Assembly (NCBI GenBank): GCA_903835685.1
Contig: CAILNX010000020.1
Coordinates: 1 to 52,827 of the forward strand
Origin: an uncultured delta proteobacterium
Lineage (GTDB): Bacteria; Desulfobacterota; Desulfovibrionia; Desulfovibrionales; Desulfovibrionaceae
Direction of reading: 5' to 3'
Length of the DNA stretch: 52,827 nt
Part shown: positions 1 through 7,186 of the stretch, piece by piece
How positions within the stretch are numbered: position 1 is the stretch's first letter
Layout of the letters: every line of letters starts with the position of its first letter
Made by a program: the position numbers and the translations under genes
The notes under the pieces: model-generated
Database searches by the model: none
The model's input: the letters and a program-made list of their open reading frames with translations, nothing else
Told to the model about the DNA's origin: nothing

Positions 1-94
1 AGGCATCGAGATCGATAGACAAGAGTTTTATGAGTTGACGGAATTTAGCCTCAGAAATTTTCGAACGGTGTGCGTACTTGTTGTTCCTTGTCAT
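1..94 (-). CDS. IS1595-family transposase, N-terminal fragment (cut by window edge)
   Basis: The 31 visible codons read MTRNNKYAHRSKISEAKF and onwards. This matches the typical amino end of IS1595 transposases (a tyrosine/basic start followed by an HTH-like segment that precedes the DDE/DDN-type ISXO2 domain). An AGGAG ribosome site lies six bases before the ATG at 94. The gene runs off the left edge, so it cannot be judged whether it is intact. It is transcribed away from folE2. Recognition is from memory of the family start; the catalytic domain is not visible. Confidence 0.6.
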   Translation of the reverse strand, partial: MTRNNKYAHRSKISEAKFRQLIKLLSIDLDA

Positions 95-140
95 GACTGG
101 CTCCTAGCAGATTAAACACCTGCTATGCTAGGCATGACCC
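1..140 (-). mobile_element. Terminal part of an IS1595-like insertion element
   Basis: The first 94 bases encode, on the minus strand, the amino end of an IS1595-type transposase. The sequence from about 95 to 140 is the leader of that gene and probably the element's end. The outer edge is inferred from the change at about 140 from a CATGCCTAGCATAGCAGG-type sequence (minus strand) to an AT-rich stretch that could be the 8-bp target duplication; the exact boundary is not proven. The rest of the element lies outside the window. Confidence 0.6.
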
Positions 141-193
141 TTAATTTATTTATTTTTCTTATCTTTTCTTCATTCCCGGCAGGTCGCCAGACC

Positions 194-1003
194 ATGGCCG
201 GAATGACGGAGGCTTTCGTGAAAGACGTACAAAGCGGCCCGGCCGGGGTGTTCATGCCCATTGACCGGGCCGGGGTGAAGAATCTGAAGCTGCCCCTGGT
301 GGTCAAGGACCGGGCCTCGGGCACCCAGCACACCGTGGCCCAGGTGGACCTCTCCGTGGATTTGCCCGCCGAATTCAAGGGCACGCACATGAGCCGATTC
401 GTGGAGGCCCTGGAGGGCTGGGACGAGGACCTGGACTACCATTCGTTCAAAAAGCTTTTAGCCGACGTGACCGAGCGCCTGGCCGCCCGCCGGGCCTTTG
501 TGCGCTTCCGCTTCCCCTATTTCCTGCGCCGGGTGTCCCCGGCCAGCAAGAGCCGCTCGCTCATGGGCTACGGCTGCACCGTGGAAGGGGAATACGAGGA
601 CGGTCGGCTGGTCTTCACCCTGGGCGTGGAGGTGCCGGTCATGACCGTGTGCCCCTGCTCCCTGGCCATCAGCGACCAGGGCGCGCACAGCCAGCGGGCC
701 GAGGTGCGCATCCGGGCCAGGTTCAAGGGCTTCTTGTGGCTGGAGGACCTGATCGACATCGCCGAGGGCGCGGGCTCCTCCCCGGTCTACGCCCTGCTCA
801 AGCGCGAGGACGAGAAGATGATCACGGAAAACGCCTTTGCCAACCCCACCTTTGTGGAGGACGTGGCCCGCAACGCGGCCAAGGGCCTCTCGGAACACGG
901 GCGCATCACCTGGTTCAAGGTGGAGGTGGAAAGTTTCGAGTCCATCCACGACCACAGCGCCTACGCCTCTCTTGAAAAGCATCTAGAGAAGGATTATATA
1001 TAA
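194..1003 (+). CDS. folE2: GTP cyclohydrolase FolE2 (type IB)
   Basis: This enzyme converts GTP to 7,8-dihydroneopterin triphosphate, the first step of folate (and queuosine) synthesis, in the cytoplasm. The 269-residue product has the FolE2 signatures: an early [14 protein letters not shown] segment, GTHMSRF, the [10 protein letters not shown] stretch holding the conserved metal-site cysteine, and [13 protein letters not shown] near the carboxyl end. An in-frame ATG at 125 would add a hydrophobic stretch not found in the family, so the start is put at ATG 194 (ATG 203 is also possible); neither has a strong ribosome site. The insertion element ends only about 55 bases upstream, so the native promoter may have been replaced. 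Confidence 0.93.
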   Translation: MAGMTEAFVKDVQSGPAGVFMPIDRAGVKNLKLPLVVKDRASGTQHTVAQVDLSVDLPAEFKGTHMSRFVEALEGWDEDLDYHSFKKLLADVTERLAARRAFVRFRFPYFLRRVSPASKSRSLMGYGCTVEGEYEDGRLVFTLGVEVPVMTVCPCSLAISDQGAHSQRAEVRIRARFKGFLWLEDLIDIAEGAGSSPVYALLKREDEKMITENAFANPTFVEDVARNAAKGLSEHGRITWFKVEVESFESIHDHSAYASLEKHLEKDYI

Positions 1004-1052
1004 GGGAAGGTCCTCCCATCCCAGCGGCCCGGTCCCCGGGCGAGGGTGAGCC

Positions 1053-1433
1053 ATGCGCATCGGCGACGCCAACATCCAGGCCATGCAGGCCATGGAAATG
1101 GCCATGCAGGTCTCGGCCAACAATGTGGCCAACGTGAACACCGACGGGTTCAAGGCCCAGCAGGTGAGCTATGAGACCGGCCCGGACGGCCAGGGTGTGC
1201 GCGTGGGCGACGTGGTGACCATCTCCACCCCCGGCCCTTTGATCAAGACCCAGGACCTGACCGGCACGGGCGAGGATATCGGAACCGTGCGCGATTACAC
1301 CCAGGGCTCCAACACGGACATCGCCCAGGAAATGGTCAACCAGACCCTGACCGAAACCGCCTACGGGGCCAATGCCGCAGCCGTGCGCACGGCCGACGAC
1401 ATGCAGGGCATCCTGCTGGACATGGTGGTCTGA
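1053..1433 (+). CDS. Orphan flagellar basal-body rod (FlgC-like) protein
   Basis: The 126-residue protein starts with the rod-protein signature (SANNVANVNTDGFKA, residues about 22-36) and ends with the flg_bbr_C signature around SNTDIAQEMVNQTLTE. The middle domain is very short, so it resembles a compact FlgB/FlgC protein rather than FlgE, FlgF or FlgG. It stands alone, with folE2 upstream and motAB downstream, not inside a flgBC-fliE cluster. A GAGGGTGAG ribosome site precedes the ATG. It is either a secondary rod or hook component or a domesticated rod-like protein; which one cannot be told from sequence. Confidence 0.8.
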   Translation: MRIGDANIQAMQAMEMAMQVSANNVANVNTDGFKAQQVSYETGPDGQGVRVGDVVTISTPGPLIKTQDLTGTGEDIGTVRDYTQGSNTDIAQEMVNQTLTETAYGANAAAVRTADDMQGILLDMVV

Positions 1434-1505
1434 CCCGAGAGATGCCCCGCCCGGTCCCAAATGAAACGAGCAGTCCCCACCTACCAGGAAAAGCCATCAT
1501 CAGAT

Positions 1506-1539
1506 AATTAAATCATTCATGGCAATGAATTAAGTAATT
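1506..1539. terminator. AT-rich hairpin after the rod-like gene
   Basis: The arms ATTCAT (1515-1520) and ATGAAT (1525-1530) surround GGCA, and outer arms AATTA and TAATT extend the stem with mismatches. It lies 75 bases past the stop of the rod-like gene and ends in a short T run. It plausibly ends that transcript; the stem is weak in G/C. Confidence 0.4.
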
Positions 1540-1576
1540 TCCCACCCCCACCCTCTGTTCTAATAAGTGAACTACC

Positions 1577-1655
1577 CCGCAGCAAGCTGCGGAGCATCAA
1601 AGGCATAAGGCCCAGAACAGACTCCTCAAACCAAGAGTAAACGAAGCGAGCTTCG
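1577..1655. repeat. Pair of REP-like palindromes upstream of motA
   Basis: Two short palindromes of the same design lie 49 bases apart: CCGCAGC-AA-GCTGCGG (1577-1592) and CGAAGC-GA-GCTTCG (1642-1655... inner arms 1642-1647 and 1650-1655). Both follow the pattern CGnAGC, two purines, GCTnCG. Together with the surrounding text they resemble REP-type or IS-end palindromes rather than a terminator, since no T run follows. The rest of the 277-base gap 1434-1710 holds nothing else that I recognise. Confidence 0.5.
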
Positions 1656-1710
1656 AGGAATCAACCCGCAGTGATTGACAATGATCCGCTGACACAGCAC
1701 AAGACCGGGC

Positions 1711-2565
1711 ATGTTCGTCATTGTTGGCATCATCGTGGTCTTGGCCTGTGTTCTGGGTGGGTTTGTGCTGGAGAGCGGCAACCTCCTGACCCTGGCGCAG
1801 CCCATTGAACTGCTCATCATCGGCGGCGCGGCCCTGGGGGCCTTTCTCATCTCCTCGCCCAAGTCCGTGATCACGGACACCATCAAGAGCGCGCTGGGCG
1901 TGTTCGGGGCCACGGAGACCGCCAAGAAGACCTATCTGGAGATATTCGGGGCCCTGTACGAGCTCATGAACTCCGCCCGGCGCAACGGGGTGGTGGCCAT
2001 CGAGCCCCATGTGACCAAGCCCGAGGGCTCCAGCGTGTTCGGGGCCTGCCCCAGCCTCCAGAAAGACAAGGAGGCCCTGCATTTCATCTGCGACAACTTC
2101 AAGGTCCTTCTGGTCGGCAACATCGATCCCAACACGTTCGAGTCCATCATGGACCTTGACATCGCCACCCGGCACCACCACCACATGATCCCCTCCCAGT
2201 CCATGTCCAAGATCGCGGACTCCTTGCCCGGCCTGGGCATCGTGGCCGCAGTGCTCGGCGTGGTCCTGACCATGAGCAAGATCAACGAGCCCCCGGACGT
2301 GCTGGGGCATAGCATCGGCGCGGCCCTGGTGGGCACCTTCCTGGGCGTGCTCCTGTGCTACGGATTCGTGGGTCCGGTGGCGGCCAACCTGGAACACATC
2401 GCGGCGGGCAAGTCGGCCAATTTGAAGGTCATCCGGGCCTGCCTGACGGCGTATTCCCAGGGACTGGCCCCTGCCCTGGCCATCGAGGCCGGACGCCGGG
2501 CCATCCCCGGCCACGCCCAGCCCAGCTTCGAAGAGGCTGAAGAGGCCATGAAGGCCAAGAAATAG
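1711..2565 (+). CDS. motA: Flagellar motor stator protein MotA
   Basis: MotA forms, with MotB, the proton-conducting stator of the flagellar motor in the inner membrane. The 284-residue protein has two amino-terminal membrane segments (residues about 2-20 and 30-50), a large cytoplasmic loop, and two further segments (about 170-190 and 210-225) with the conserved PGLGIVAAVLGVVLTM stretch. The MotA family proline is visible in the SLPGLG segment. motB follows 12 bases later, so the two form an operon. No convincing ribosome site precedes the ATG at 1711, and REP-like palindromes lie just upstream. Confidence 0.95.
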   Translation: MFVIVGIIVVLACVLGGFVLESGNLLTLAQPIELLIIGGAALGAFLISSPKSVITDTIKSALGVFGATETAKKTYLEIFGALYELMNSARRNGVVAIEPHVTKPEGSSVFGACPSLQKDKEALHFICDNFKVLLVGNIDPNTFESIMDLDIATRHHHHMIPSQSMSKIADSLPGLGIVAAVLGVVLTMSKINEPPDVLGHSIGAALVGTFLGVLLCYGFVGPVAANLEHIAAGKSANLKVIRACLTAYSQGLAPALAIEAGRRAIPGHAQPSFEEAEEAMKAKK

Positions 2566-2577
2566 GCGGGACGGACC

Positions 2578-3348
2578 ATGGCCAAAGACAACAATCCCCG
2601 CCAGGTGGTCATCAAGAAGATCGTGGACAACGGCCATGCGGCCGCCCACGGCGGCAGTTGGAAGGTGGCCTACGCGGACTTCGTCACCGCGCTCATGGCC
2701 CTGTTTCTCCTGCTCTGGCTCCTGGCGGCCTTGAAACCCACCCAGAAGGACCAGATCGCCCTGGTGTTCAAGGACAAGGCCCCCACCTCCAAGGAAAAGG
2801 TGGTGCACGTGGCCCGGCCCACCTACATCCCCAAGAATTTCAAGGAAGGCTCCCCGGATTTCAAGCTCTCCCAGGACCAGAAGCTGTTGTACGAGATCGC
2901 CCTGAAGGTGAAGGAGCTCATCACCGAGGACGCCAACATGCGCAACAACGCCGGGGTGAGCGCGGACAACGCGGGCGTGCTGCTTCAGGTGGACTCCAAT
3001 CTGCTTTTCGAGGCTGGTTCGGCCAAGCTCAAGCCCGAGGCGGAAAAGGCCATGCAGGGAGTCATCAAGATCATGAGGCAGGAGATGGTGGACCTGGTGG
3101 TGCGGGGACACGCCGACGACTTCGAGGCCAAGAGCTCCCAGTACCCGTCCAAATGGGAGCTGTCCTCGGCCCGGGCCATCGCCGCCCTGCGCTTCATCCT
3201 GGAAAAGGGCGGGATCTCGCCCAAACGCCTGCGGGCCACGGGCTATGCCGACACCCACCCCCTGGTGCCCCCCTTGAACCCCGAGAGCACGGCCAAGAAC
3301 CGCCGGGTGGAATTCTACTACCACAGCCCGGGCACCGAAACCTGGTAG
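2578..3348 (+). CDS. motB: Flagellar motor stator protein MotB
   Basis: MotB anchors the stator to peptidoglycan and carries the proton-binding aspartate. The 256-residue protein has a single membrane segment (about residues 30-50) beginning YADFVTALMALF, with Asp34 in the conserved proton-channel position. A plug/linker region follows, then an OmpA/MotB peptidoglycan-binding domain (about 115-250) with SARAIAALRFI and a closing NRRVEFY-type motif. It directly follows motA. The length and order are normal for the family. Confidence 0.95.
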   Translation: MAKDNNPRQVVIKKIVDNGHAAAHGGSWKVAYADFVTALMALFLLLWLLAALKPTQKDQIALVFKDKAPTSKEKVVHVARPTYIPKNFKEGSPDFKLSQDQKLLYEIALKVKELITEDANMRNNAGVSADNAGVLLQVDSNLLFEAGSAKLKPEAEKAMQGVIKIMRQEMVDLVVRGHADDFEAKSSQYPSKWELSSARAIAALRFILEKGGISPKRLRATGYADTHPLVPPLNPESTAKNRRVEFYYHSPGTETW

Positions 3349-3436
3349 CCCCTTACGCGCCAAAAAGGCGCACGGGAAAGGCTGGCCTTCCCCTTGCGCC
3401 CTTGGGCTGTGTCCGTGAAATCAGGAATGCTGGAGA

Positions 3437-4048
3437 TCAGGCCGCGCAGGTCCCGCCCCTGGCGGAGCCTGACGCTCCGGGCGCGGGCTTGTCCAGGGCC
3501 GCGAGTTCCAGCAGGAGCCGGTCCAACTGCACCCCGGGCTGGATCACCGCAGCCTCCAGGGTGCAGGAGCGCCGGTCCATCTCGTCGCACCAGCGGGTCA
3601 GTTCGGAGATGCCGTATTTTTCGGAACTGGCGAAGGTCACAGCCTTGGCCGTCTTGTCCGCCGCCGCGTTGTGGGTCAGGCGCAGGCTCAAATACACCTT
3701 GCCCTCCCACTCGTTGATGGCCTTGACCTCCGAGGCCACCAGCAGGCAGGTGGGGTCGGCCACGGGATAGAAGGGATCGGCCAGCTTGAAATAGGCCAGG
3801 ACCATCCGCTCCAGGAGCTTGTCCGCCGGGAGCTTGGGATGGGCCGTAAAGGAGACGGCCATGCCCGCGGCCGAGATGTCCTCGATGCGCAGGTCCAGGC
3901 GCTCGCCCTTGACCATGTGCGGCTTGCCCAACTCCAGCAGGGACATGCGGGAGAGAGGCCCCTTGCGCTTGAACCACACCGCGCACTCCACCAGATGGCC
4001 GATGGGCACCTCGATGCGGAAATGATTGCGATAATCTTCCTGGGGCAT
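3437..4048 (-). CDS. PilZ-domain protein (c-di-GMP receptor)
   Basis: The 203-residue protein has an amino-terminal PilZ domain: Arg7 and Arg11 form the RxxxR loop (YRNHFR) and DISAAG (57-62) is the DxSxxG motif that binds c-di-GMP. The carboxyl half has an alpha-helical region without recognised signature. The frame is open upstream to 4258, but the start is set at ATG 4048 because AAAGGGGAG lies seven bases before it. It is divergent from aguB and convergent with motB. It may link c-di-GMP to motor function given the neighbouring motAB, but that is inference. Confidence 0.85.
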   Translation of the reverse strand: MPQEDYRNHFRIEVPIGHLVECAVWFKRKGPLSRMSLLELGKPHMVKGERLDLRIEDISAAGMAVSFTAHPKLPADKLLERMVLAYFKLADPFYPVADPTCLLVASEVKAINEWEGKVYLSLRLTHNAAADKTAKAVTFASSEKYGISELTRWCDEMDRRSCTLEAAVIQPGVQLDRLLLELAALDKPAPGASGSARGGTCAA

Positions 4049-4106
4049 GAACGGCTCCCCTTTGAACCCTTTATAACCAGGTGAAAACATCACACTTTTT
4101 TCTTTG

Positions 4107-4135
4107 CCATTAAGATCACGCCGCGGTCTTGTCAA
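4107..4135 (-). promoter_or_regulatory. Candidate sigma-70 promoter for the PilZ gene
   Basis: On the minus strand TTGACA (4135-4130) is followed after 17 bases by TAATGG (4112-4107), about 60 bases before the PilZ start codon at 4048. The -35 is perfect and the -10 is weak. Confidence 0.4.
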
Positions 4136-4177
4136 CAAGGCGAACATGAATTTTCCCTCCAAGGGCCTTCTTTGGTC

Positions 4178-4205
4178 TTGACTCCATGGGCCTGCCTGGG
4201 ACAAT
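4178..4205 (+). promoter_or_regulatory. Candidate sigma-70 promoter for aguB
   Basis: TTGACT (4178-4183), a 16-base spacer and GACAAT (4200-4205) lie about 60 bases ahead of the aguB start at 4264. Both hexamers match four or five of six consensus positions. Confidence 0.4.
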
Positions 4206-4263
4206 GCCGCCAGAAGCGGCGCATTTTTCCCTGGCTTCCCTCCAACCGAATCGAGCAAAACCC

Positions 4264-5151
4264 ATGCCGGAAAAACCGTTCACCCTGGGCCTGGTGCAGA
4301 CGTCCATGAGCCCGGACCCGGAGCACAACCTGGACCGGGCCGCGAAGCTGGCCGAACAGGCGGCCCAGGACGGAGCCCAGATCATCTGCCTGCCCGAACT
4401 CTTCCTCACCCCCTATTTCTGCCAGCGCGAGGACTCCGCGCTTTTTGACCTGGCCGAGACCATCCCCGGGCCGTCCACCGCGCGCCTGGGGGCCGTGGCC
4501 AAGAAGACCGGCACGGTCATCCTGGCCTCCCTGTTCGAGCGCCGCGCCCCGGGCCTGTATCACAACACCGTGGCCGTCATAGGCGTGGACGGCGAAATCA
4601 TGGGCCTGTACCGCAAGATGCACATCCCCGACGACCCGGCCTTTTACGAAAAATTCTACTTCACCCCCGGGGACCTGGGGTTTTCGTCCTTCGCCACCCC
4701 GTTCGGCCGCATCGGCGTGCTCATCTGCTGGGACCAGTGGTATCCCGAGGCGGCCCGCATCACCGCCCTGTCCGGGGCTCAGGTCATCTTCTATCCCACG
4801 GCCATCGGCTGGCACCCCAGCGAGCGCGAGGCGCACGGGGCCGAGCAGCGCGACGCCTGGATGACCGTGCAGCGCGGCCATGCCGTGGCCAACGGGGTGT
4901 ACGTGGCGGCCGTAAACCGGGTGGGCCACGAAAAGCCCGCCACCGGCGGAGAGGGCCTGGTTTTCTGGGGCACCAGCTTTCTGGCCGACCCCATGGGCCA
5001 GATCACGGCCGAGGCTGGCGTCCAGGAGGAGGCCATCCTTCTGGCCGAAGTGGACCCGGCCCGACAGGAAGACGTGCGGAGGGGCTGGCCCTTTCTGCGC
5101 GACCGGCGTATAGACGCCTATGACCCCATTCTGCGCCGCTGGCTGGACTAG
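4264..5151 (+). CDS. aguB: N-carbamoylputrescine amidase
   Basis: This nitrilase-superfamily enzyme hydrolyses N-carbamoylputrescine to putrescine, CO2 and ammonia, the last step of the agmatine route. The 295-residue protein shows the Glu-Lys-Cys triad: Glu45 in CLPELF, Lys118 in YRKMHIPD and Cys155 in ICWDQWYPE. YHNTVAVI and the IGWHP segment fit AguB rather than a generic amidase. The start at ATG 4264 is chosen because the MPEKPFTLGLVQTSM beginning aligns with the family; the frame is open to 4186 upstream. It heads a cluster with pdaD, a DHS-like gene and aguA, which supports the substrate. Confidence 0.93.
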   Translation: MPEKPFTLGLVQTSMSPDPEHNLDRAAKLAEQAAQDGAQIICLPELFLTPYFCQREDSALFDLAETIPGPSTARLGAVAKKTGTVILASLFERRAPGLYHNTVAVIGVDGEIMGLYRKMHIPDDPAFYEKFYFTPGDLGFSSFATPFGRIGVLICWDQWYPEAARITALSGAQVIFYPTAIGWHPSEREAHGAEQRDAWMTVQRGHAVANGVYVAAVNRVGHEKPATGGEGLVFWGTSFLADPMGQITAEAGVQEEAILLAEVDPARQEDVRRGWPFLRDRRIDAYDPILRRWLD

Positions 5152-5314
5152 ACCTTAAAAAAAGCGCTCCCTGGAGAGCCGCCAGGCCTTAGAAACGCGG
5201 ACAACCATCCGTGATTGCTTTGAAAAATAATGCTGGCGGTTCTGGTTAAAACACCATATAGGGGCAATCGCGTCGGGGTTCCGGCGCAAATCAACCGTGA
5301 GGGAGGATACGCCC

Positions 5315-5875
5315 ATGGCTGGCCAAAATTCCTTTGTTCCGTCCAAAGCATTCTTCACCCGTGGCGTGGGCCACCATAAGAATAAGCTCCAATCCTTCGA
5401 GTTGGCCCTGCGCGAAGCGGGCATCGAGAAGCAGAATCTGGTATACGTGTCCAGCATCTATCCGCCGAACTGCGAAATGGTCACGGTGGAGGAAGGGGTC
5501 AAAAACCTTCAGCCCGGCCAGATCACCTTCTGCGTCATGGCCCGCAACCAGACCAACGAGAAGGGCCGCATCGTGGGCTCGGCCGTGGGCATGGCCTTCC
5601 CGGCCAACAAGGAGCACTACGGCTACATCTCCGAGCACACGGCCTTTGGCCAGGACCAGCACGAGATCGGGGACTATGCCGAAGACCTGGCCTCCACCAT
5701 GCTGGCCTCCACCCTGGGCGTGGATTTCGATCCGGAGATCGGGTACGACGAGCGCCGCGAAGTGTACCTCATGAGCGGCAAGATCATCTCCTCGGCCTCC
5801 TGCCCCTGCGTGGCCACAGGCCAGGCCAACATGTGGACCACAACGGTCTCGGCCGTGGTGTTCATCATCGAATAA
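5315..5875 (+). CDS. pdaD: Pyruvoyl-dependent arginine decarboxylase
   Basis: The enzyme decarboxylates arginine to agmatine using a pyruvoyl group made by self-cleavage. The 186-residue protein has the cleavage region NLVYVSSIYPP; the serine pair Ser46-Ser47 is the predicted break, Ser47 becoming the pyruvoyl residue. GAGGGAGG lies nine bases before ATG 5315, which is preferred to ATG 5297. The next gene starts inside the stop codon (TAATG), so the two are translationally coupled. The 163-base gap after aguB could hold its own promoter, but none is clear. Confidence 0.92.
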   Translation: MAGQNSFVPSKAFFTRGVGHHKNKLQSFELALREAGIEKQNLVYVSSIYPPNCEMVTVEEGVKNLQPGQITFCVMARNQTNEKGRIVGSAVGMAFPANKEHYGYISEHTAFGQDQHEIGDYAEDLASTMLASTLGVDFDPEIGYDERREVYLMSGKIISSASCPCVATGQANMWTTTVSAVVFIIE

Positions 5876-6963
5876 TGTCCGATAAGCGCAAACACCTCCA
5901 TACTGGCGTCGAGGACGGGCTCACCCCCCTGACCACCCTGGACCCGGACCGCATCGGCGATTTCGACGACCTGCTCACGGCCATGTCCCACACGGCCTTT
6001 GGCGGCCGCGCACTCGGCGAGGCCCTGGACGTGCTGGAGGCCATGGTCATTGACCCCGAGTGCCTGGTGGTGCTCACCCTGTCCGGGGCCATGACCGTGG
6101 CCAAGATGTCCAAGGTCATCATGAAGATGATCGACGAGAAATGGGTGGACGTGGTCATTTCCACGGGCGCGCTCATGGCCCACGGGTTCATCGAATCCAT
6201 CGGGCTCAAGCACTTCAAGTATGAGCCGCACAAGATGGACGACACCGTGCTGTTTGCGCACGGATACAACCGGGTCTACGACACCCTGGAGCCCGAGGCC
6301 AATTTCACCCAGGCCGAGCTCGTGGTCCGGGCGGTCATGCAGCAGATCAAGAAGAAGGGCCTGACCTACCTGTCCTCGGAGATCATCTGCCGGGAGATCG
6401 GCGAGTATCTCTGCGAGCACGTGGACGGCCCGGGAATATTGAAAAGCGCCCACGAAAAGGGCGTGCCGGTGTACGTCCCGGCCTTCACGGACTCGGAACT
6501 GGCCCTGGACGTGGCCTGCTCCCTGCTGGCCGAGCAGTACGACTTTCTCCTGGACCCGACCAAGAAGCCCGAGGACCTGCCCTTTCACTTCAATCCCTTC
6601 CTGGACCTGTTCAGCTACGCCCGCAAGATCCACGGGGCCAAGCGCCTGGGCATCCTGACCATCGGCGGGGGCGTGCCCCGCAACTGGGCCCAGCAGGTCG
6701 GCCCCTTTTTCGACATCATGGGCCAGCGCCTGGAGCGCGACGACCTGCCCCAGCGCCGCTTCACCTACGCCATCCGCATCTGCCCGGAACCGGTGCACTG
6801 GGGCGGGCTGTCCGGCTGCACCTACCAGGAGGGCATTTCCTGGGGCAAGTTCGTGCCCCCGCAGGAAGGCGGCCGCTTCGCCGAGGTCCATGCCGACGCC
6901 ACCATCGCCTGGCCCATCCTGGTCCAGGGCCTCATGGACCGGCTGAGGAAAAAGGGACGCTAG
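5875..6963 (+). CDS. speY: Deoxyhypusine synthase-like enzyme (probable homospermidine synthase)
   Basis: The 362-residue protein belongs to the deoxyhypusine synthase fold: a GGGVPRN nucleotide-binding motif (264-270) and WGK with the catalytic lysine at 325 are present. True bacteria do not make hypusine. A DHS homologue in Anabaena has been shown to make homospermidine, and such bacterial genes are called speY; the same NAD-dependent aminobutyl transfer is likely here, with putrescine (from aguA/aguB) as donor and acceptor. Use of agmatine in place of putrescine is an alternative. The ATG at 5875 overlaps the pdaD stop by one base. Confidence 0.8.
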   Translation: MSDKRKHLHTGVEDGLTPLTTLDPDRIGDFDDLLTAMSHTAFGGRALGEALDVLEAMVIDPECLVVLTLSGAMTVAKMSKVIMKMIDEKWVDVVISTGALMAHGFIESIGLKHFKYEPHKMDDTVLFAHGYNRVYDTLEPEANFTQAELVVRAVMQQIKKKGLTYLSSEIICREIGEYLCEHVDGPGILKSAHEKGVPVYVPAFTDSELALDVACSLLAEQYDFLLDPTKKPEDLPFHFNPFLDLFSYARKIHGAKRLGILTIGGGVPRNWAQQVGPFFDIMGQRLERDDLPQRRFTYAIRICPEPVHWGGLSGCTYQEGISWGKFVPPQEGGRFAEVHADATIAWPILVQGLMDRLRKKGR

Positions 6964-7074
6964 CGCCCGGACGCAGGACCTTCCCGGGTCCTGTCGATGC
7001 AGTAGGAAAAAATGCGCCGAGGCCTTCGGCTTCAAGAACAAGCACGGCATGAACGACACAAAGACCCACACCAG

Positions 7075-7114
7075 GAAGAAGAGGAGGAATATGATATTTT
7101 CTTTCTCTTCTTCT
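7075..7114. terminator. Purine/pyrimidine-biased AT-rich hairpin
   Basis: GAAGAAGAG (from 7076) and the following purine-rich run pair, with G-T wobbles, with TTTTCTTTCTCTTCTTC ending near 7114. A pyrimidine tract follows. It lies in the 223-base gap between the DHS-like gene and aguA and resembles three other palindromes in the window (30801, 36123, 48695). A smaller G/C hairpin, CAGGACC-TTCCCG-GGTCCTG, sits at 6974-6993. Confidence 0.5.
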
Positions 7115-7186
7115 TGTTCTTTCCGGCCTGCCCGCCCTACGTCCGAATCTCTTTTCCCGGTACGGCCCTAGTCCACCCGCCCCCCC

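Noticed and set aside
1597-3363. Very long open minus-strand frame opposite motA and motB
   Set aside because: It is antisense to two clear genes, has low-complexity His/Gly/Leu composition and no family signature; it comes from high G/C at third positions. The same holds for long frames opposite 5674-7071, 34336-35889 and alongside 49250-51766.
3357-3371. Terminator after motB (GCGCC-AAAAA-GGCGC)
   Set aside because: The stem is only five base pairs and no T run follows on either strand.
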